Below, piece by piece: positions 7,935 to 16,640 of a stretch of 64,000 bases of DNA (its first letter is position 1; each line of letters opens with the position of its first letter). Origin of the DNA: Alkalihalophilus marmarensis DSM 21297 (lineage in GTDB: Bacteria; Bacillota; Bacilli; Bacillales; Bacillaceae_D); the NCBI RefSeq assembly GCF_000474275.2, contig NZ_ATAE01000041.1:1-64000 (forward strand), in the 5' to 3' direction. The translations under genes and the position numbers were made by a program. The notes below the pieces were generated by a model. It was not told the origin of the DNA, made no database searches, and saw only the letters and a program-made list of their open reading frames with translations.

Positions 7935-9641
7935 CTATCGTCCGACGACGCCCATGCCGTTGATAATGCGGTCGAGCATCTCGTCTACCATTGTAATATT
8001 ACGTGCCGCTGCATTGTAGGCATGCTGGAATTGAATCATCATCGTCATTTCTTCATCAAGAGAAACATTACTAACAGCCTGACGGTTAAATTCGACATTA
8101 CTTCTCAAACCTTCAGAGCTTCCAAGCATTCGACCCGCTTCTTGAGTCTTCACGGCCATACCACCAATTACCCCTTGATAAAAGCTCATGATATTCGCTG
8201 TTTGTGACTTGCCATCTTCAAAGAAAGTAAGCAGCGTATTTTTCATGTTAGAAAGACGAAGCGCATTAGAGCCATCCCCTGCGAAGGCTTTGTCCATGCC
8301 GGAGATGAAACTAGCATCATCACCCAATATCTCTCTAAGTTCCTCATAGTTCGCTTCGCTTTTCGGATTCTTATTTATTAACTCTAGGTATCTAACACGC
8401 ACATCATCTTTTAATGCTGCTGTATTCACACTTGCTGCCGCAATATTATCTGTACTTTCCTTAATATTATTTGCAACAGCTAGGGAGGCTGCTGGATTAT
8501 TTGCGTTGAACTCAAAGAACTTTTCACCAAGCTTAACTTCACCATTTAAAGCAGGCAGCGTAAAACCAATGCTATGAATCTCGTTGACTTCCTTAGCAAA
8601 CTGCTTCGCAAGCTCGTTCAGATTAGCAAGCATCTCTGGGTACAGGCCTTTATTCTCGTCGTAACCAAAGGCTTCTACTAATGCTTTTAGTTCACCTCGC
8701 GGGAGAACACTATAACCTATCTGAGCGGTTTTATCTTCATCACCGAGAGTCTCTTTTTCGACGTCATCAGGATGAACTAAATTAAACGTTGAGAACACTC
8801 CATTATCCATTTCCGCTTTCTCATGGAACAACAAAAGCGCATTTCCATCTGTTCCGTCTACAAGCTTAATAGGTTCACCATCATCATCAGTCACACCTTT
8901 TATAATGACTGTTACAGCCCCTTCTGCTACAGGGTTTGGTTTTCCTCCGCTTGGTTCACGCTTCACTTCAATGTCAATGATTTGCGATAACTGATCAAGA
9001 ATCCGATCTTGCTCATCATAGAGATCATTCGGGACATATCCGTGAGGCTCTGCTGAACGAATTTGCTGATTGACGTCATTTAATTGACTCAATAAAGAGT
9101 TCATCCCTTTAATTGTAACGTCAATTTCCGCTTTGTAATCATCTTGAACAGTAGACAGAGAACTATGGAGATAGTTAAATGTGTTCGCGATCTCTTCTGC
9201 ACGGCTTCTAGCCACAACTCTTGCTCCTGTATCTTCAGGATCCCCGCTCAAATCCTGCATCGCACCCCAAAACTGATCAATCAATGACGCCAACCCTTGC
9301 TCTGATGGCTCATTTAATATATCTTCCATTCGTGTAAGTGCCTCATACTTTGTTCCATAATAGCCAACCTTATTATTCTCATTTCTAAATTGCACATCAA
9401 GAAAATGCTCACGTACACGTTGAATAGACCCTGCTTTTACTCCGGTACCTAAATGCCCTGGCAGCATCGGACGATTCATTCCCACGTTTGGATAAGGCTC
9501 TGTCTGTGTGAAATTAACACGCTGGCGCGTATAGCCAGGTGTGTTCGCGTTGGCAATATTATGACCGGTTGTATGCAAAGCGTACTGCTGGGTCATCATC
9601 GCACGTCTTGCTGTTTCTAATCCGTGAAAAGTTGATTTCAT
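7935..9641 (-). CDS. flgK: Flagellar hook-associated protein 1
   Basis: FlgK caps the hook and starts the hook-filament junction; it is a secretion substrate of the flagellar export system with FlgN as chaperone. The 568-residue protein shows the rod/hook N-terminal motif (ALHTTGHNIANANTPGYTRQ) and the C-terminal SLDEEMTMMIQFQHAYNAAAR typical of FlgK. It is longer than the 507-residue B. subtilis protein because of an enlarged acidic middle. ATG preceded by GGAGGAG. flgN lies 18 bases upstream and flgL 13 bases downstream. Confidence 0.97.
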   Translation of the reverse strand: MKSTFHGLETARRAMMTQQYALHTTGHNIANANTPGYTRQRVNFTQTEPYPNVGMNRPMLPGHLGTGVKAGSIQRVREHFLDVQFRNENNKVGYYGTKYEALTRMEDILNEPSEQGLASLIDQFWGAMQDLSGDPEDTGARVVARSRAEEIANTFNYLHSSLSTVQDDYKAEIDVTIKGMNSLLSQLNDVNQQIRSAEPHGYVPNDLYDEQDRILDQLSQIIDIEVKREPSGGKPNPVAEGAVTVIIKGVTDDDGEPIKLVDGTDGNALLLFHEKAEMDNGVFSTFNLVHPDDVEKETLGDEDKTAQIGYSVLPRGELKALVEAFGYDENKGLYPEMLANLNELAKQFAKEVNEIHSIGFTLPALNGEVKLGEKFFEFNANNPAASLAVANNIKESTDNIAAASVNTAALKDDVRVRYLELINKNPKSEANYEELREILGDDASFISGMDKAFAGDGSNALRLSNMKNTLLTFFEDGKSQTANIMSFYQGVIGGMAVKTQEAGRMLGSSEGLRSNVEFNRQAVSNVSLDEEMTMMIQFQHAYNAAARNITMVDEMLDRIINGMGVVGR

Positions 9642-9659
9642 TTCTGCTCCTCCACTTAC

Positions 9660-10157
9660 TTAAGCTTTCGAATCAAAGGCAGAGCGGCTGTAAAGCTCTG
9701 TTTGTTCTTGTTTATCTGTTGGGTGTTGATAATGCACATCCTCTGATTGCGGCACCATGAGATCAAGGGAAAGGTTAACAAAACGCAAGGATTCTTCGAT
9801 CAGCTCTTTGTTTTGCTCGTTCTGCTCCGAAAGCCTGCTTACTTCCTTTAGCAATGCTTGCTGCAGTCTCTCGATCATGAGACGGTCTTCACCCTCTGTA
9901 TAGGTGAGCAATGTTTGAACCGTCGCGTCTTCTCTGCCCTCTCCCTTATGCCTCATTAACTCCCCGGCTGCCCTTGCCCGCTTGGCATCTGCCGCTTGTA
10001 CAGCACGAATCAGCTTAGTTTCCTCACGAACAACCTGGCTGAGAGCATTCATGTCATTGGCTTTAATCGCACCCGGCTTCTGCAGTGCTTTCTTATTTAG
10101 TTCTTGATGAAGCTTTAACAGCTCCGCTAATGCTTGGATCACCAATTGTGCTGACAT
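9660..10157 (-). CDS. flgN: FlgN-type flagellar export chaperone
   Basis: A 165-residue, strongly helical protein in the position of B. subtilis yvyG/flgN, between flgM and flgK. FlgN chaperones keep FlgK and FlgL soluble before export. The sequence is mostly coiled-coil (KLHQELNKKALQKPG, then ERLQQALLKEVSRLSEQNEQ), with a flexible Gln/His-rich tail. The ATG at 10157 gives an MSA start as in B. subtilis and follows AGGTGAG; a GTG three codons upstream is less likely. Sequence identity in this family is low, so the call leans on context. Confidence 0.85.
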   Translation of the reverse strand: MSAQLVIQALAELLKLHQELNKKALQKPGAIKANDMNALSQVVREETKLIRAVQAADAKRARAAGELMRHKGEGREDATVQTLLTYTEGEDRLMIERLQQALLKEVSRLSEQNEQNKELIEESLRFVNLSLDLMVPQSEDVHYQHPTDKQEQTELYSRSAFDSKA

Positions 10158-10174
10158 GATACTCACCTGTCCTC

Positions 10175-10438
10175 TTATTTATCGTTCCAGAACTCATACA
10201 TTTTCTTCGCTACAGCTTCTGGATTCACTTTGTATTCCCCAGCTTCGATCTGCTTTTTAAGTGCCTCTACTTTTTCTTCGCGCGCTTTTTCAATCGGGTT
10301 CCCTTTTTGCATCTCTAATGCTTCTGTCGAAATTTCAAGCTTATCTAATTTCTTTTTTGCAGCTTGAAGTTTTTCCGATGCATCTACTTGTTTTCTATAC
10401 GGATTTTGCTGGATGGATTGGTATGGATTAATCTTCAT
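10175..10438 (-). CDS. flgM: Anti-sigma-D factor FlgM
   Basis: FlgM holds sigma-D inactive until the hook is complete and is then secreted or released. The 87-residue protein starts MKINPYQSIQQNPYRKQ and ends with the sigma-binding region (ALKKQIEAGEYKVNPEAVAK), matching the 88-residue B. subtilis FlgM in length and layout. The ATG at 10438 follows AAGGAGGG; an in-frame start 33 bases upstream is not supported. A candidate sigma-D promoter lies 60 bases upstream, which would allow autoregulation. Confidence 0.95.
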   Translation of the reverse strand: MKINPYQSIQQNPYRKQVDASEKLQAAKKKLDKLEISTEALEMQKGNPIEKAREEKVEALKKQIEAGEYKVNPEAVAKKMYEFWNDK

Positions 10439-10500
10439 CGTTTTCCCTCCTTTTTTTAGCATCACTGACATAAAAACGTACCGATTCGCTCTTACAGCTT

Positions 10501-10527
10501 ATATCGGCACGTGTCTTGTCTCTGTTA
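10501..10527 (-). promoter_or_regulatory. Candidate sigma-D promoter of flgM
   Basis: Minus-strand TAAC, exactly 15 bases, then GCCGATAT: the -10 element is a perfect sigma-D match. It lies at the yvyF-flgM boundary, starting a few bases upstream of the yvyF stop codon, and would drive flgM-flgN-flgK-flgL from inside the comF-yvyF transcript, as known in B. subtilis. Confidence 0.8.
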
Positions 10528-10531
10528 AGGA

Positions 10532-10972
10532 TTATTTATCAAACCGGTCATCTAAAGAGTGGTATGTTTTATTTTTCGCATTTTCTTCAGCTTTTAAGTT
10601 TCCTTCTATCCGCTCTTTAAACTCTTTCTCTTTTGCAAGCTGATCTAAACCACCTGTGATGTTCCCTTTGCAACTTTCACAGATCCGGCCTTGTTGAATA
10701 AGCGTACCGCATGATTCACATGGGTAGCCCATGTTCGGAAAATGAGTGACGAGAATCCGGCCTTCTTTCACAAATTGATGAATCTGCTCAAGCGGCACCT
10801 CAGTCTTCTCATGTACCTCGCGGATGGAGGCCATGCGGTTTTGTTTCCGACGCATAAAGCGTGACACTTTATCGTAATTCTCCTCTTGTTCTTTATAGCA
10901 TGTGTTGCAAATAGGACGGAGCGCCTTCACAAAGATTGTCCCGCACTTCGGGCAATTGGCTACATTTTTCAT
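10532..10972 (-). CDS. yvyF: YvyF-type flagellar operon zinc-ribbon protein
   Basis: A 146-residue protein of the flagellar-operon family TIGR03826 in its conserved place between comFC and flgM. It has two Cys clusters, each of two CxxC-type pairs (CPKCG with CNTC near the N-terminus; CESCGTLIQQGRICESC near residues 85-105), so it probably binds two zinc ions, and a middle MerR-like helical part (REVHEKTEVPLEQIHQFVKE). Its role is not established; B. subtilis work links it loosely to motility. Start ATG follows GGAGAGGCGG. Confidence 0.88.
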   Translation of the reverse strand: MKNVANCPKCGTIFVKALRPICNTCYKEQEENYDKVSRFMRRKQNRMASIREVHEKTEVPLEQIHQFVKEGRILVTHFPNMGYPCESCGTLIQQGRICESCKGNITGGLDQLAKEKEFKERIEGNLKAEENAKNKTYHSLDDRFDK

Positions 10973-11021
10973 ATCCGCCTCTCCTCTCTTACCGTTTCAT
11001 TATAACGTATGCGGCGCATTC

Positions 11022-11732
11022 TTACCTAGCAAGCGTTAACGATTCAATATGCTCTGCACCGTGCTTCTTTAATACAAAGGCTGCCTGCCGCACTGTTGTT
11101 CCTGTAGTATATACATCGTCAAGTAACACGACTTTTTTTAGTGTTTTCAGTGAATCTATTCCACTCTGTATATAAAAAGGAGATTGGTTGACTTGAGAGA
11201 TTCTCGCGTAGCGTTTTTTCTTGCTTTGCTGTTCACTTTCCCTCCTGCCGAGCATCACAATAGGAGCAAGCCACTCCTTTGTTATCAGCTCCACTTGATT
11301 AAAACCGCGAGCATGAAGGCGTTCGTTGCTCAAAGGCATGAGAACAGGCGAATAGTCTCTAAAGTTTTTAGCATAAAAGCTTTTTAGTTTCGTTGAAAAA
11401 TAGCGGCTAACCTCAGCATCCCCTTGGAATTTATATTGAGCGAGCCACTCTTTCATCGTCTCATTATATGCGTAAAGTGAGGTGTTTTTCACAAGCAGAT
11501 CTTTTGCTGTTTCGTGCTGCGTCCATTTTTCACAATCAAGACATATTGGCCTTGTGGAGGATCGCCACGTATCTCCTAGAACACGGCTGCACAGCTCGCA
11601 TCGCTCTCCATTTAATAGTTCTAGCCCCTCTTCACATCTCTCACAAACCAACTCTTCCTCACTTCCTAAAAAGATCGCACCCCAACTCAACTTAGCCTGC
11701 GTTTTCTCGTGACAAATTAAACACCTCACCAC
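11022..11732 (-). CDS. comFC: Competence protein ComFC, phosphoribosyltransferase-like
   Basis: A 236-residue protein needed for efficient DNA uptake or processing during transformation; ComFC binds ComFA. The N-terminus has four zinc-ribbon Cys pairs (CLICHEKT, CERC, CELC, CLDC) and the C-terminus a phosphoribosyltransferase PRPP loop (VVLLDDVYTTGTTVRQAA). The GTG start at 11732 comes directly after the comFA stop codon with GGAGG inside comFA, so the two are coupled. comFB, which lies between them in B. subtilis, is absent. Confidence 0.95.
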   Translation of the reverse strand: MVRCLICHEKTQAKLSWGAIFLGSEEELVCERCEEGLELLNGERCELCSRVLGDTWRSSTRPICLDCEKWTQHETAKDLLVKNTSLYAYNETMKEWLAQYKFQGDAEVSRYFSTKLKSFYAKNFRDYSPVLMPLSNERLHARGFNQVELITKEWLAPIVMLGRRESEQQSKKKRYARISQVNQSPFYIQSGIDSLKTLKKVVLLDDVYTTGTTVRQAAFVLKKHGAEHIESLTLAR

Positions 11733-13079
11733 CTAAACCTCCCTCTTGTTCATCCAGTTAATCTGCGCTCTTGCCCGCACCATTGCATCAGTCTTTCCGT
11801 AATGAAAAAAGGTGACATCACCCGTTGGCATCTTGGCACTCCTCCCCACACGGCCTGCAATTTGAACAAGCGCCGATTCTGTAAACACATGATCTTCCGC
11901 CCCAAGCACAGCCACATCCAAGTTGGCAATCGTAATCCCACGCTCAAGAATTGTTGTCGTTAGCAAAAGAGTATATTCTTCATTTCGAAATCTTTTTACT
12001 TTCTCATGCCGCTCTTTGTCCGCTGCATAGACCGCTTCATGTGTAATAGATTGTAAGACTAACACTCGAGAGATTTCCTTTAACACTTCAACTGAGGGGA
12101 GAAATAAGAGGGTAGGCTTTTTCGCTTCAAGCCGTTCTTGAAGCCACTTCATCACAACAGGAGGGAGTTTCTTTTTCTTAAGGCGTGTCCGCCAATTGCC
12201 GCACCAGGTGAAAGAAGGGACAGGCAGTGAAAAGCCATGGTAGCGCCTCGGTACATAAACGATTTCTAGGTTGGGTATATTTCTAATTTGACTGGCAGGG
12301 GTGGCTGTTAAATAGATAAGACTTGATTGAGGTTTTCTTACTTGTTGAATCGCATATTGGAGGCTCTTGTCGTAACTGAACGGAAATGCATCGACTTCAT
12401 CTACAACGACCACATCAAAGCATTGGTAGTAACGCATTACTTGATGAGTGGTGGCGATCACAAGCTGGGCGTTTATGTGCTGGTCTTTACTGCCGCCGTA
12501 AAGACTTGCTATCGGTATAGAAGGAAAGACAGCACGAAACCGTGGGGATAGCTCTTTGACCACATCCACACGCGGCGTCGCAATCAATACTCTTTCACCT
12601 TTATTGATAGCTACTTCAATTCCTTTAAAAAGCATCTCTGTTTTACCTGCCCCGCACACGGCCCATAACAGCAAGGAACTCTTCTCTTCTACTGCTTTGA
12701 TCACAGAATTTGAAGCCTTCTCTTGAGCCAGCGATAGTTCCCCTTTCCATTTTAAAGAGGATGAGTGATTGAGAAATGGAGTTTTATCAGAAGTTGCGAG
12801 GTGGATTAGAGGCTTACATTCTTGAACTTTACCAAGTTTAATGCAATGGCGGCAGTACAAGCAGTCCTTCTGACACGTGTAGCAAAAATGAGTGGCGAAT
12901 AAACTGTGGTCACGGTTTCCGCACCGTACACAGCTGGGGATAGACTGTTGATAGAGGATGCTGGGAGATTCTATTAATGCACCAGTTTGGATAAGTAAAT
13001 CTAGTTCATGTTTCGGAAAAGGAATTTCTGTTCTCAGCAGGCGCTTGCCTGTGATAAATGTGAGTAAGTCGGTGGACAA
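11733..13079 (-). CDS. comFA: Competence DNA helicase/translocase ComFA
   Basis: A 448-residue DEAD-like ATPase that drives single-stranded DNA import during transformation at the inner face of the membrane. Seen are an N-terminal four-cysteine zinc finger (CVRCGNRDH, then CYTCQKDCLYCRHC), Walker A (AVCGAGKTEM), the DEVDAF Walker B box, and helicase motifs V-VI in the second RecA domain (TTILERGITI, QIAGRVGRS). The start is TTG 13079, preceded by GAGGTGATCC; no ATG fits. In B. subtilis this operon is driven by ComK; I did not find a convincing AAAA-N5-TTTT pair here. Confidence 0.96.
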   Translation of the reverse strand: MSTDLLTFITGKRLLRTEIPFPKHELDLLIQTGALIESPSILYQQSIPSCVRCGNRDHSLFATHFCYTCQKDCLYCRHCIKLGKVQECKPLIHLATSDKTPFLNHSSSLKWKGELSLAQEKASNSVIKAVEEKSSLLLWAVCGAGKTEMLFKGIEVAINKGERVLIATPRVDVVKELSPRFRAVFPSIPIASLYGGSKDQHINAQLVIATTHQVMRYYQCFDVVVVDEVDAFPFSYDKSLQYAIQQVRKPQSSLIYLTATPASQIRNIPNLEIVYVPRRYHGFSLPVPSFTWCGNWRTRLKKKKLPPVVMKWLQERLEAKKPTLLFLPSVEVLKEISRVLVLQSITHEAVYAADKERHEKVKRFRNEEYTLLLTTTILERGITIANLDVAVLGAEDHVFTESALVQIAGRVGRSAKMPTGDVTFFHYGKTDAMVRARAQINWMNKREV

Positions 13080-13121
13080 GTGGGATCACCTCGGGGGATT
13101 AGTTAACAATGGGGATAATTT

Positions 13122-13160
13122 AAAGAAGAAAAGCATGAAACAACGGGTGCTGCTTCATGC
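13122..13160 (-). terminator. Terminator of degV
   Basis: Minus-strand stem GCATGAA/TTCATGC with a 14-base loop, followed by TTTTCTTCTTT. It separates degV from the comF operon, so comFA must have its own promoter in the remaining 40-90 bases. Confidence 0.75.
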
Positions 13161-13170
13161 CAAGAACATG

Positions 13171-14025
13171 TTAGCGGGATAATTTAAACCAAGATACACC
13201 TAGACTGCCTTCGCCTAAATGCGTGCCGATCACCGGACCGAAATGGCTGATGTCTACATCGACATTTTCAAATTTCACTTGGATTTCTTTTGCAAGAGTT
13301 TCAGCTGACTCTAAGCGGTTGGCTTGGATCACTGTCACTTTGTACGCCCCGCCTTGTGTCACATCTTCTTCTAGCAGCTGACAAATACGTGCCACAGCTT
13401 TCTTCTCCGTACGGACTTTTTCAAACGGTACAATGCTTCCTTCTTCAAAATGAAGAATCGGCTTGATCTTTAATAGATTACCGACTACAAGCTGCGCTGC
13501 GTTCAAACGGCCGCCGCGGTGTAAGTGCTGGAGGCTGTCTACCATGAAATAGGCTTTAAGTGTTGTTTTAATTTCCTTTAGATGCGCTAGAATCGTTTTA
13601 GCATCCGCACCCTCAGCTGCCATCTTCGCTGCTTCAAGGACAAAATAGCCTTGAGGGGCACAGCTGATTTCAGAGTCAAATCCCTCTATCGAGATATCTT
13701 CAACCATACTAGCAGCACTCATCGCAGACTGGTATGTGCCACTAATTTTGCTAGATAAATGAATTGTGATAATTTCTTCATAGCCTTGATCTTTCAGTTT
13801 CTCAAATGTCTCGACAAAATGGCCGATTGCCGGCTGGGAAGTCGTAGGCAGTTTTTCTGTATTCTTTAACAGCTTATAAAATTCGCTCGTCGTAAGGTCG
13901 ATTTCTTCTTGATAAGAATCTTCACCAATAACAACATTTAACGGTACCATCTCTATTGCATACTGATCTCGTATATCTGGCGCGAGATACGCGGTACTAT
14001 CTGTTACAATCGCGACTTTATTCAT
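13171..14025 (-). CDS. DegV family fatty-acid-binding protein
   Basis: A 284-residue EDD/DegV-fold protein; members (FakB) bind a fatty acid and present it to the FakA kinase. The sequence has the N-terminal IVTDSTAYL motif, TTSQPAIGHF near residues 80-90, the HLSSKISGTYQSA loop and a C-terminal GPVIGTHLGEGSLGV. It occupies the same place as B. subtilis yviA between comFA and degU. No fakA is present here. The lipid-binding role is known for the family; the ligand is not inferable. Confidence 0.9.
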   Translation of the reverse strand: MNKVAIVTDSTAYLAPDIRDQYAIEMVPLNVVIGEDSYQEEIDLTTSEFYKLLKNTEKLPTTSQPAIGHFVETFEKLKDQGYEEIITIHLSSKISGTYQSAMSAASMVEDISIEGFDSEISCAPQGYFVLEAAKMAAEGADAKTILAHLKEIKTTLKAYFMVDSLQHLHRGGRLNAAQLVVGNLLKIKPILHFEEGSIVPFEKVRTEKKAVARICQLLEEDVTQGGAYKVTVIQANRLESAETLAKEIQVKFENVDVDISHFGPVIGTHLGEGSLGVSWFKLSR

Positions 14026-14191
14026 ATCTAATAGATCCTCACTTTACTTTCCCATCTTGGGAAGATTCAATTTTAAATAATTCATTTTGAATAATTCATA
14101 TCAATTAAACTCGTATTCTCTTTTATTAAATGTACCGTTAATTCTACTAAGATACAAGAGGAGAGATAGTCGATTTATGTAGGGATATGGA

Positions 14192-14365
14192 ATTGCGTCT
14201 GTTAAGGTGCTGATTGCGTTTGTTGAGCTGTGAATTGCGCCGGTGTCTGGCTTTATTGCGTCGCTTCAGCATATTATTGCGCGGGTTGTTCGTGATTGCG
14301 TCAGTTGAGAGCTGAATAGCGCCTATGTGCCGGGGGATTGCGTCCTTCCCAGCTGTTATTGCGTC
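14192..14365 (+). repeat. Array A: nine 21-bp-phased WWTGCGYC motifs
   Basis: The TGCG cores (one is AGCG) start at 14194, 14215, 14236, 14257, 14278, 14297, 14318, 14339 and 14360: steps of 21 bp except one of 19 bp after the fifth. Consensus WWTGCGYC, often followed by RGTT; the 9-13 bases between motifs are not conserved. The same 5+4 arrangement occurs at 17311-17482 (opposite strand), 25171-25346 and 43029-43204. It lies between the degU terminator and degV. A 103-codon minus-strand frame across it is a by-product of the 21-base (seven-codon) period. Confidence 0.85.
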
Positions 14366-14415
14366 AACTGAGCACTCAGTCCCATTGTTAGCAGTTCTTA
14401 AAGTCTTTCTCTCCC

Positions 14416-14454
14416 AACCAAAAACAAGAGATACCAATAAACGGTACCTCTTGT
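14416..14454 (-). terminator. Terminator of degS-degU
   Basis: Minus-strand stem ACAAGAGGTACC/GGTATCTCTTGT with one mismatch, then TTTTTGG, 13 bases after the degU stop. Confidence 0.85.
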
Positions 14455-14466
14455 CCACCGTACGAA

Positions 14467-15168
14467 TTAACGAACAATGACATATCCTTTTTTAATTGCT
14501 TCAACTACCGCTTGAGTACGGTCGTTTACGCTCATTTTTTGCAGGATGTTACTTACGTGGTTTTTAACCGTTTTTTCACTAATGTACAATGACTCACCGA
14601 TCGCACGGTTGCTTTGGCCGTCTGTCATCAGTTGAAGTACTTCACACTCACGACGAGTTAAAATGTGAAGAGGCTTTCTGTATTCAACTTCACGGAAGCC
14701 GATTGACTCTTCGTATTTATCGTCCTCTGTAGCCAGACGACGGTATTCTTTAATTAAGTTATGTGTTACTTTCGGATGAATGTAAGATCCGCCTGAAGCA
14801 ACAACTTTAACAGCTTCAATTAGTGCGCCTGCATCCATTTCTTTTAATAAGTAGCCTGATGCACCTGTTTTAAGCACATGAGTGACATACGTCTCGTCAT
14901 CATGGATCGATAGGATTAACACTCTTACATTTGGATATGCTGCAACAAGCTCGCGCGTTGCCTCTACACCATTTACTTTCGGCATGTTGATATCCATTAA
15001 AATCACATCAGGACGATGCTCATCTACAAGCGCTCTTGCTTCAGAACCATCTTCTCCATCTGCTACAATTTCAAATTCCGGCTCCATTGCTAGGATTCGC
15101 TTTACACCTTCACGAAATAGCTGATGGTCATCAATTAGTACTATACGGATCTTTTTATTTTCGTTCAT
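14467..15168 (-). CDS. degU: Two-component response regulator DegU
   Basis: DegU controls exoenzymes, competence, motility and biofilm according to its phosphorylation by DegS. The 233-residue protein has a receiver domain ([14 protein letters not shown]; phosphoacceptor D59 in [20 protein letters not shown]) and a C-terminal LuxR HTH ([43 protein letters not shown]), nearly identical in layout to B. subtilis DegU. I choose ATG 15168, following GGAGAGGTGAT; a GTG three codons upstream overlaps that site. degS precedes it by about 90 bases. Confidence 0.97.
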   Translation of the reverse strand: MNENKKIRIVLIDDHQLFREGVKRILAMEPEFEIVADGEDGSEARALVDEHRPDVILMDINMPKVNGVEATRELVAAYPNVRVLILSIHDDETYVTHVLKTGASGYLLKEMDAGALIEAVKVVASGGSYIHPKVTHNLIKEYRRLATEDDKYEESIGFREVEYRKPLHILTRRECEVLQLMTDGQSNRAIGESLYISEKTVKNHVSNILQKMSVNDRTQAVVEAIKKGYVIVR

Positions 15169-15259
15169 CCTTATCACCTCTCCGTTTACACGGTATTATC
15201 TTTGCCAATTAGTAGTTCAATTAATCCATTAAAATCTTGATTTTGTACATTATTAATCG

Positions 15260-16396
15260 TTATGTTAATGGTACTGCAATGGAAATGAGGGTGCCGATAT
15301 CAATTTTCGATTGGATCTGCAGCTCTCCTTTGAGCATGTTGACCCTCTCCCTCATACCCATGAGGCCAAATGATCCCTCTTTTAATTTTGATGTATCAAA
15401 TCCTACTCCATCGTCTTTAATGATCATTATAACCTTTGTAGGCTTAATTTCAATTTTAACTTGGATTTCAGTAGGGTTCGCATGCTTATAGGCATTTTGT
15501 ACCCCTTCTTGAATTAATCGAAACAATGCTACTTCATATTCTTCTGGAATTCGTTGATCACGGCCCAAATGCTGAAACCTGACAGCAATGCCATTGTGTT
15601 CTTCAAAATTTGCTAAATACTTCTTTAATGTAGGAATTAATCCCAAATCATCTAACGCCATCGGTCTCAAATCGTAAATAATCCTTCTCACTTCCGCAAG
15701 TGAACTTTTTACCATTTTTCTAAGGTCACGAATCTCATTTAGCGCTTCTTCAATGCCGCGATCATGATAAATTCGTTCTATTAGCTCAGACCTAAGCAGA
15801 ACATTCGCCATCATTTGAGCTGGTCCGTCATGAATTTCCCGGGAAAGCTTTTTCCGTTCTTCTTCTTGGGCCTCGATAATTTTAAGACCAAACTTCTGCT
15901 TTTCCCTCGCGTCTTCAATAACTTCGCCTACTTGCTTCAAATCACTGGATAAGAAGTTGTAGACAACAGCCATTTGACTGGCTAATTGCTCCGCTCTCTC
16001 AATCGTTTCATTTAAATTAATCAGCCTTCGTTCGATATGGTCACGACGCTCTCGAAGTTTAATTTCTTCTTGTTGCAGTACGGCTACCTGCACTTGAAAG
16101 TCATTTGCCTGTTCGTATGCCGATTTCACCTCTTCATGACTATAACGATCGAACGCTTTACTTACTTCCACTAAGCGATTTCTCGCAAATTTCGCATGTA
16201 AATGAGTACGATCTGTTCTTTCAATAACGCCGGCCACTTTCATCCTGACATCCTGAAGCTCTCTTTGAAGCGATTGATACTCCTGCCTTGATTTTTCACC
16301 AATGTCAAAGATCTGTTCCCGGCTTTGACCCACCGTATCTAATGTTTGATCAATTATCTTGTCTAACATATTTTTGTCAGTCAAGGCTCTCACCAA
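15260..16396 (-). CDS. degS: Sensor histidine kinase DegS
   Basis: Cytoplasmic HPK7-type kinase that phosphorylates DegU. The 378-residue protein begins with a DegS sensor part of long coiled coils (about 25-170), has the H-box LSREIHDGPAQ with H189 at the same residue number as in B. subtilis, and ends in an HATPase domain (DDGVGFDTS and SFGLMGMRERV). No membrane segment is seen, as expected. The first codon is TTG 16396 or GTG 16393, both after AAGGCGG; which is used is uncertain. It is divergent from the YigZ-family gene. Confidence 0.96.
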   Translation of the reverse strand: MVRALTDKNMLDKIIDQTLDTVGQSREQIFDIGEKSRQEYQSLQRELQDVRMKVAGVIERTDRTHLHAKFARNRLVEVSKAFDRYSHEEVKSAYEQANDFQVQVAVLQQEEIKLRERRDHIERRLINLNETIERAEQLASQMAVVYNFLSSDLKQVGEVIEDAREKQKFGLKIIEAQEEERKKLSREIHDGPAQMMANVLLRSELIERIYHDRGIEEALNEIRDLRKMVKSSLAEVRRIIYDLRPMALDDLGLIPTLKKYLANFEEHNGIAVRFQHLGRDQRIPEEYEVALFRLIQEGVQNAYKHANPTEIQVKIEIKPTKVIMIIKDDGVGFDTSKLKEGSFGLMGMRERVNMLKGELQIQSKIDIGTLISIAVPLT

Positions 16397-16640
16397 CCCC
16401 CACCGCCTTATACTGGCGCTAACTGGTGCAGAAATTTAAAGCTTGTCCATTTGCTTCATGATAAAGTTTCCGCTATCCTTATCTTACAACAATAGGACGA
16501 AAAAATCGTTACTTATTCCTAACGTCCTTTTACTCATCTCGACTGCTTTACCGGATGACTACACTATAGTACCAAACCTTTATTACATAGCGATAACGCT
16601 GATTTGTAAAACTATGAAAAAAAGAGGAGGATTGGTGGTC

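Noticed and set aside
13080-13170. ComK box upstream of comFA
   Set aside because: Expected from B. subtilis, but no convincing AAAA-N5-TTTT pair at helical spacing was found.
14147-14458. 103-codon minus-strand ORF across array A
   Set aside because: Its repeats follow from the 21-base period (seven codons); the 19-bp step shifts the frame, there is no ribosome site, and the other arrays do not keep an equivalent frame.
16443-16640. Long N-terminal extension of the YigZ-family protein
   Set aside because: A strong AGGAGG at 16625-16630 and homology to YvyE place the start at 16635-16641; the upstream part is unlike the family.
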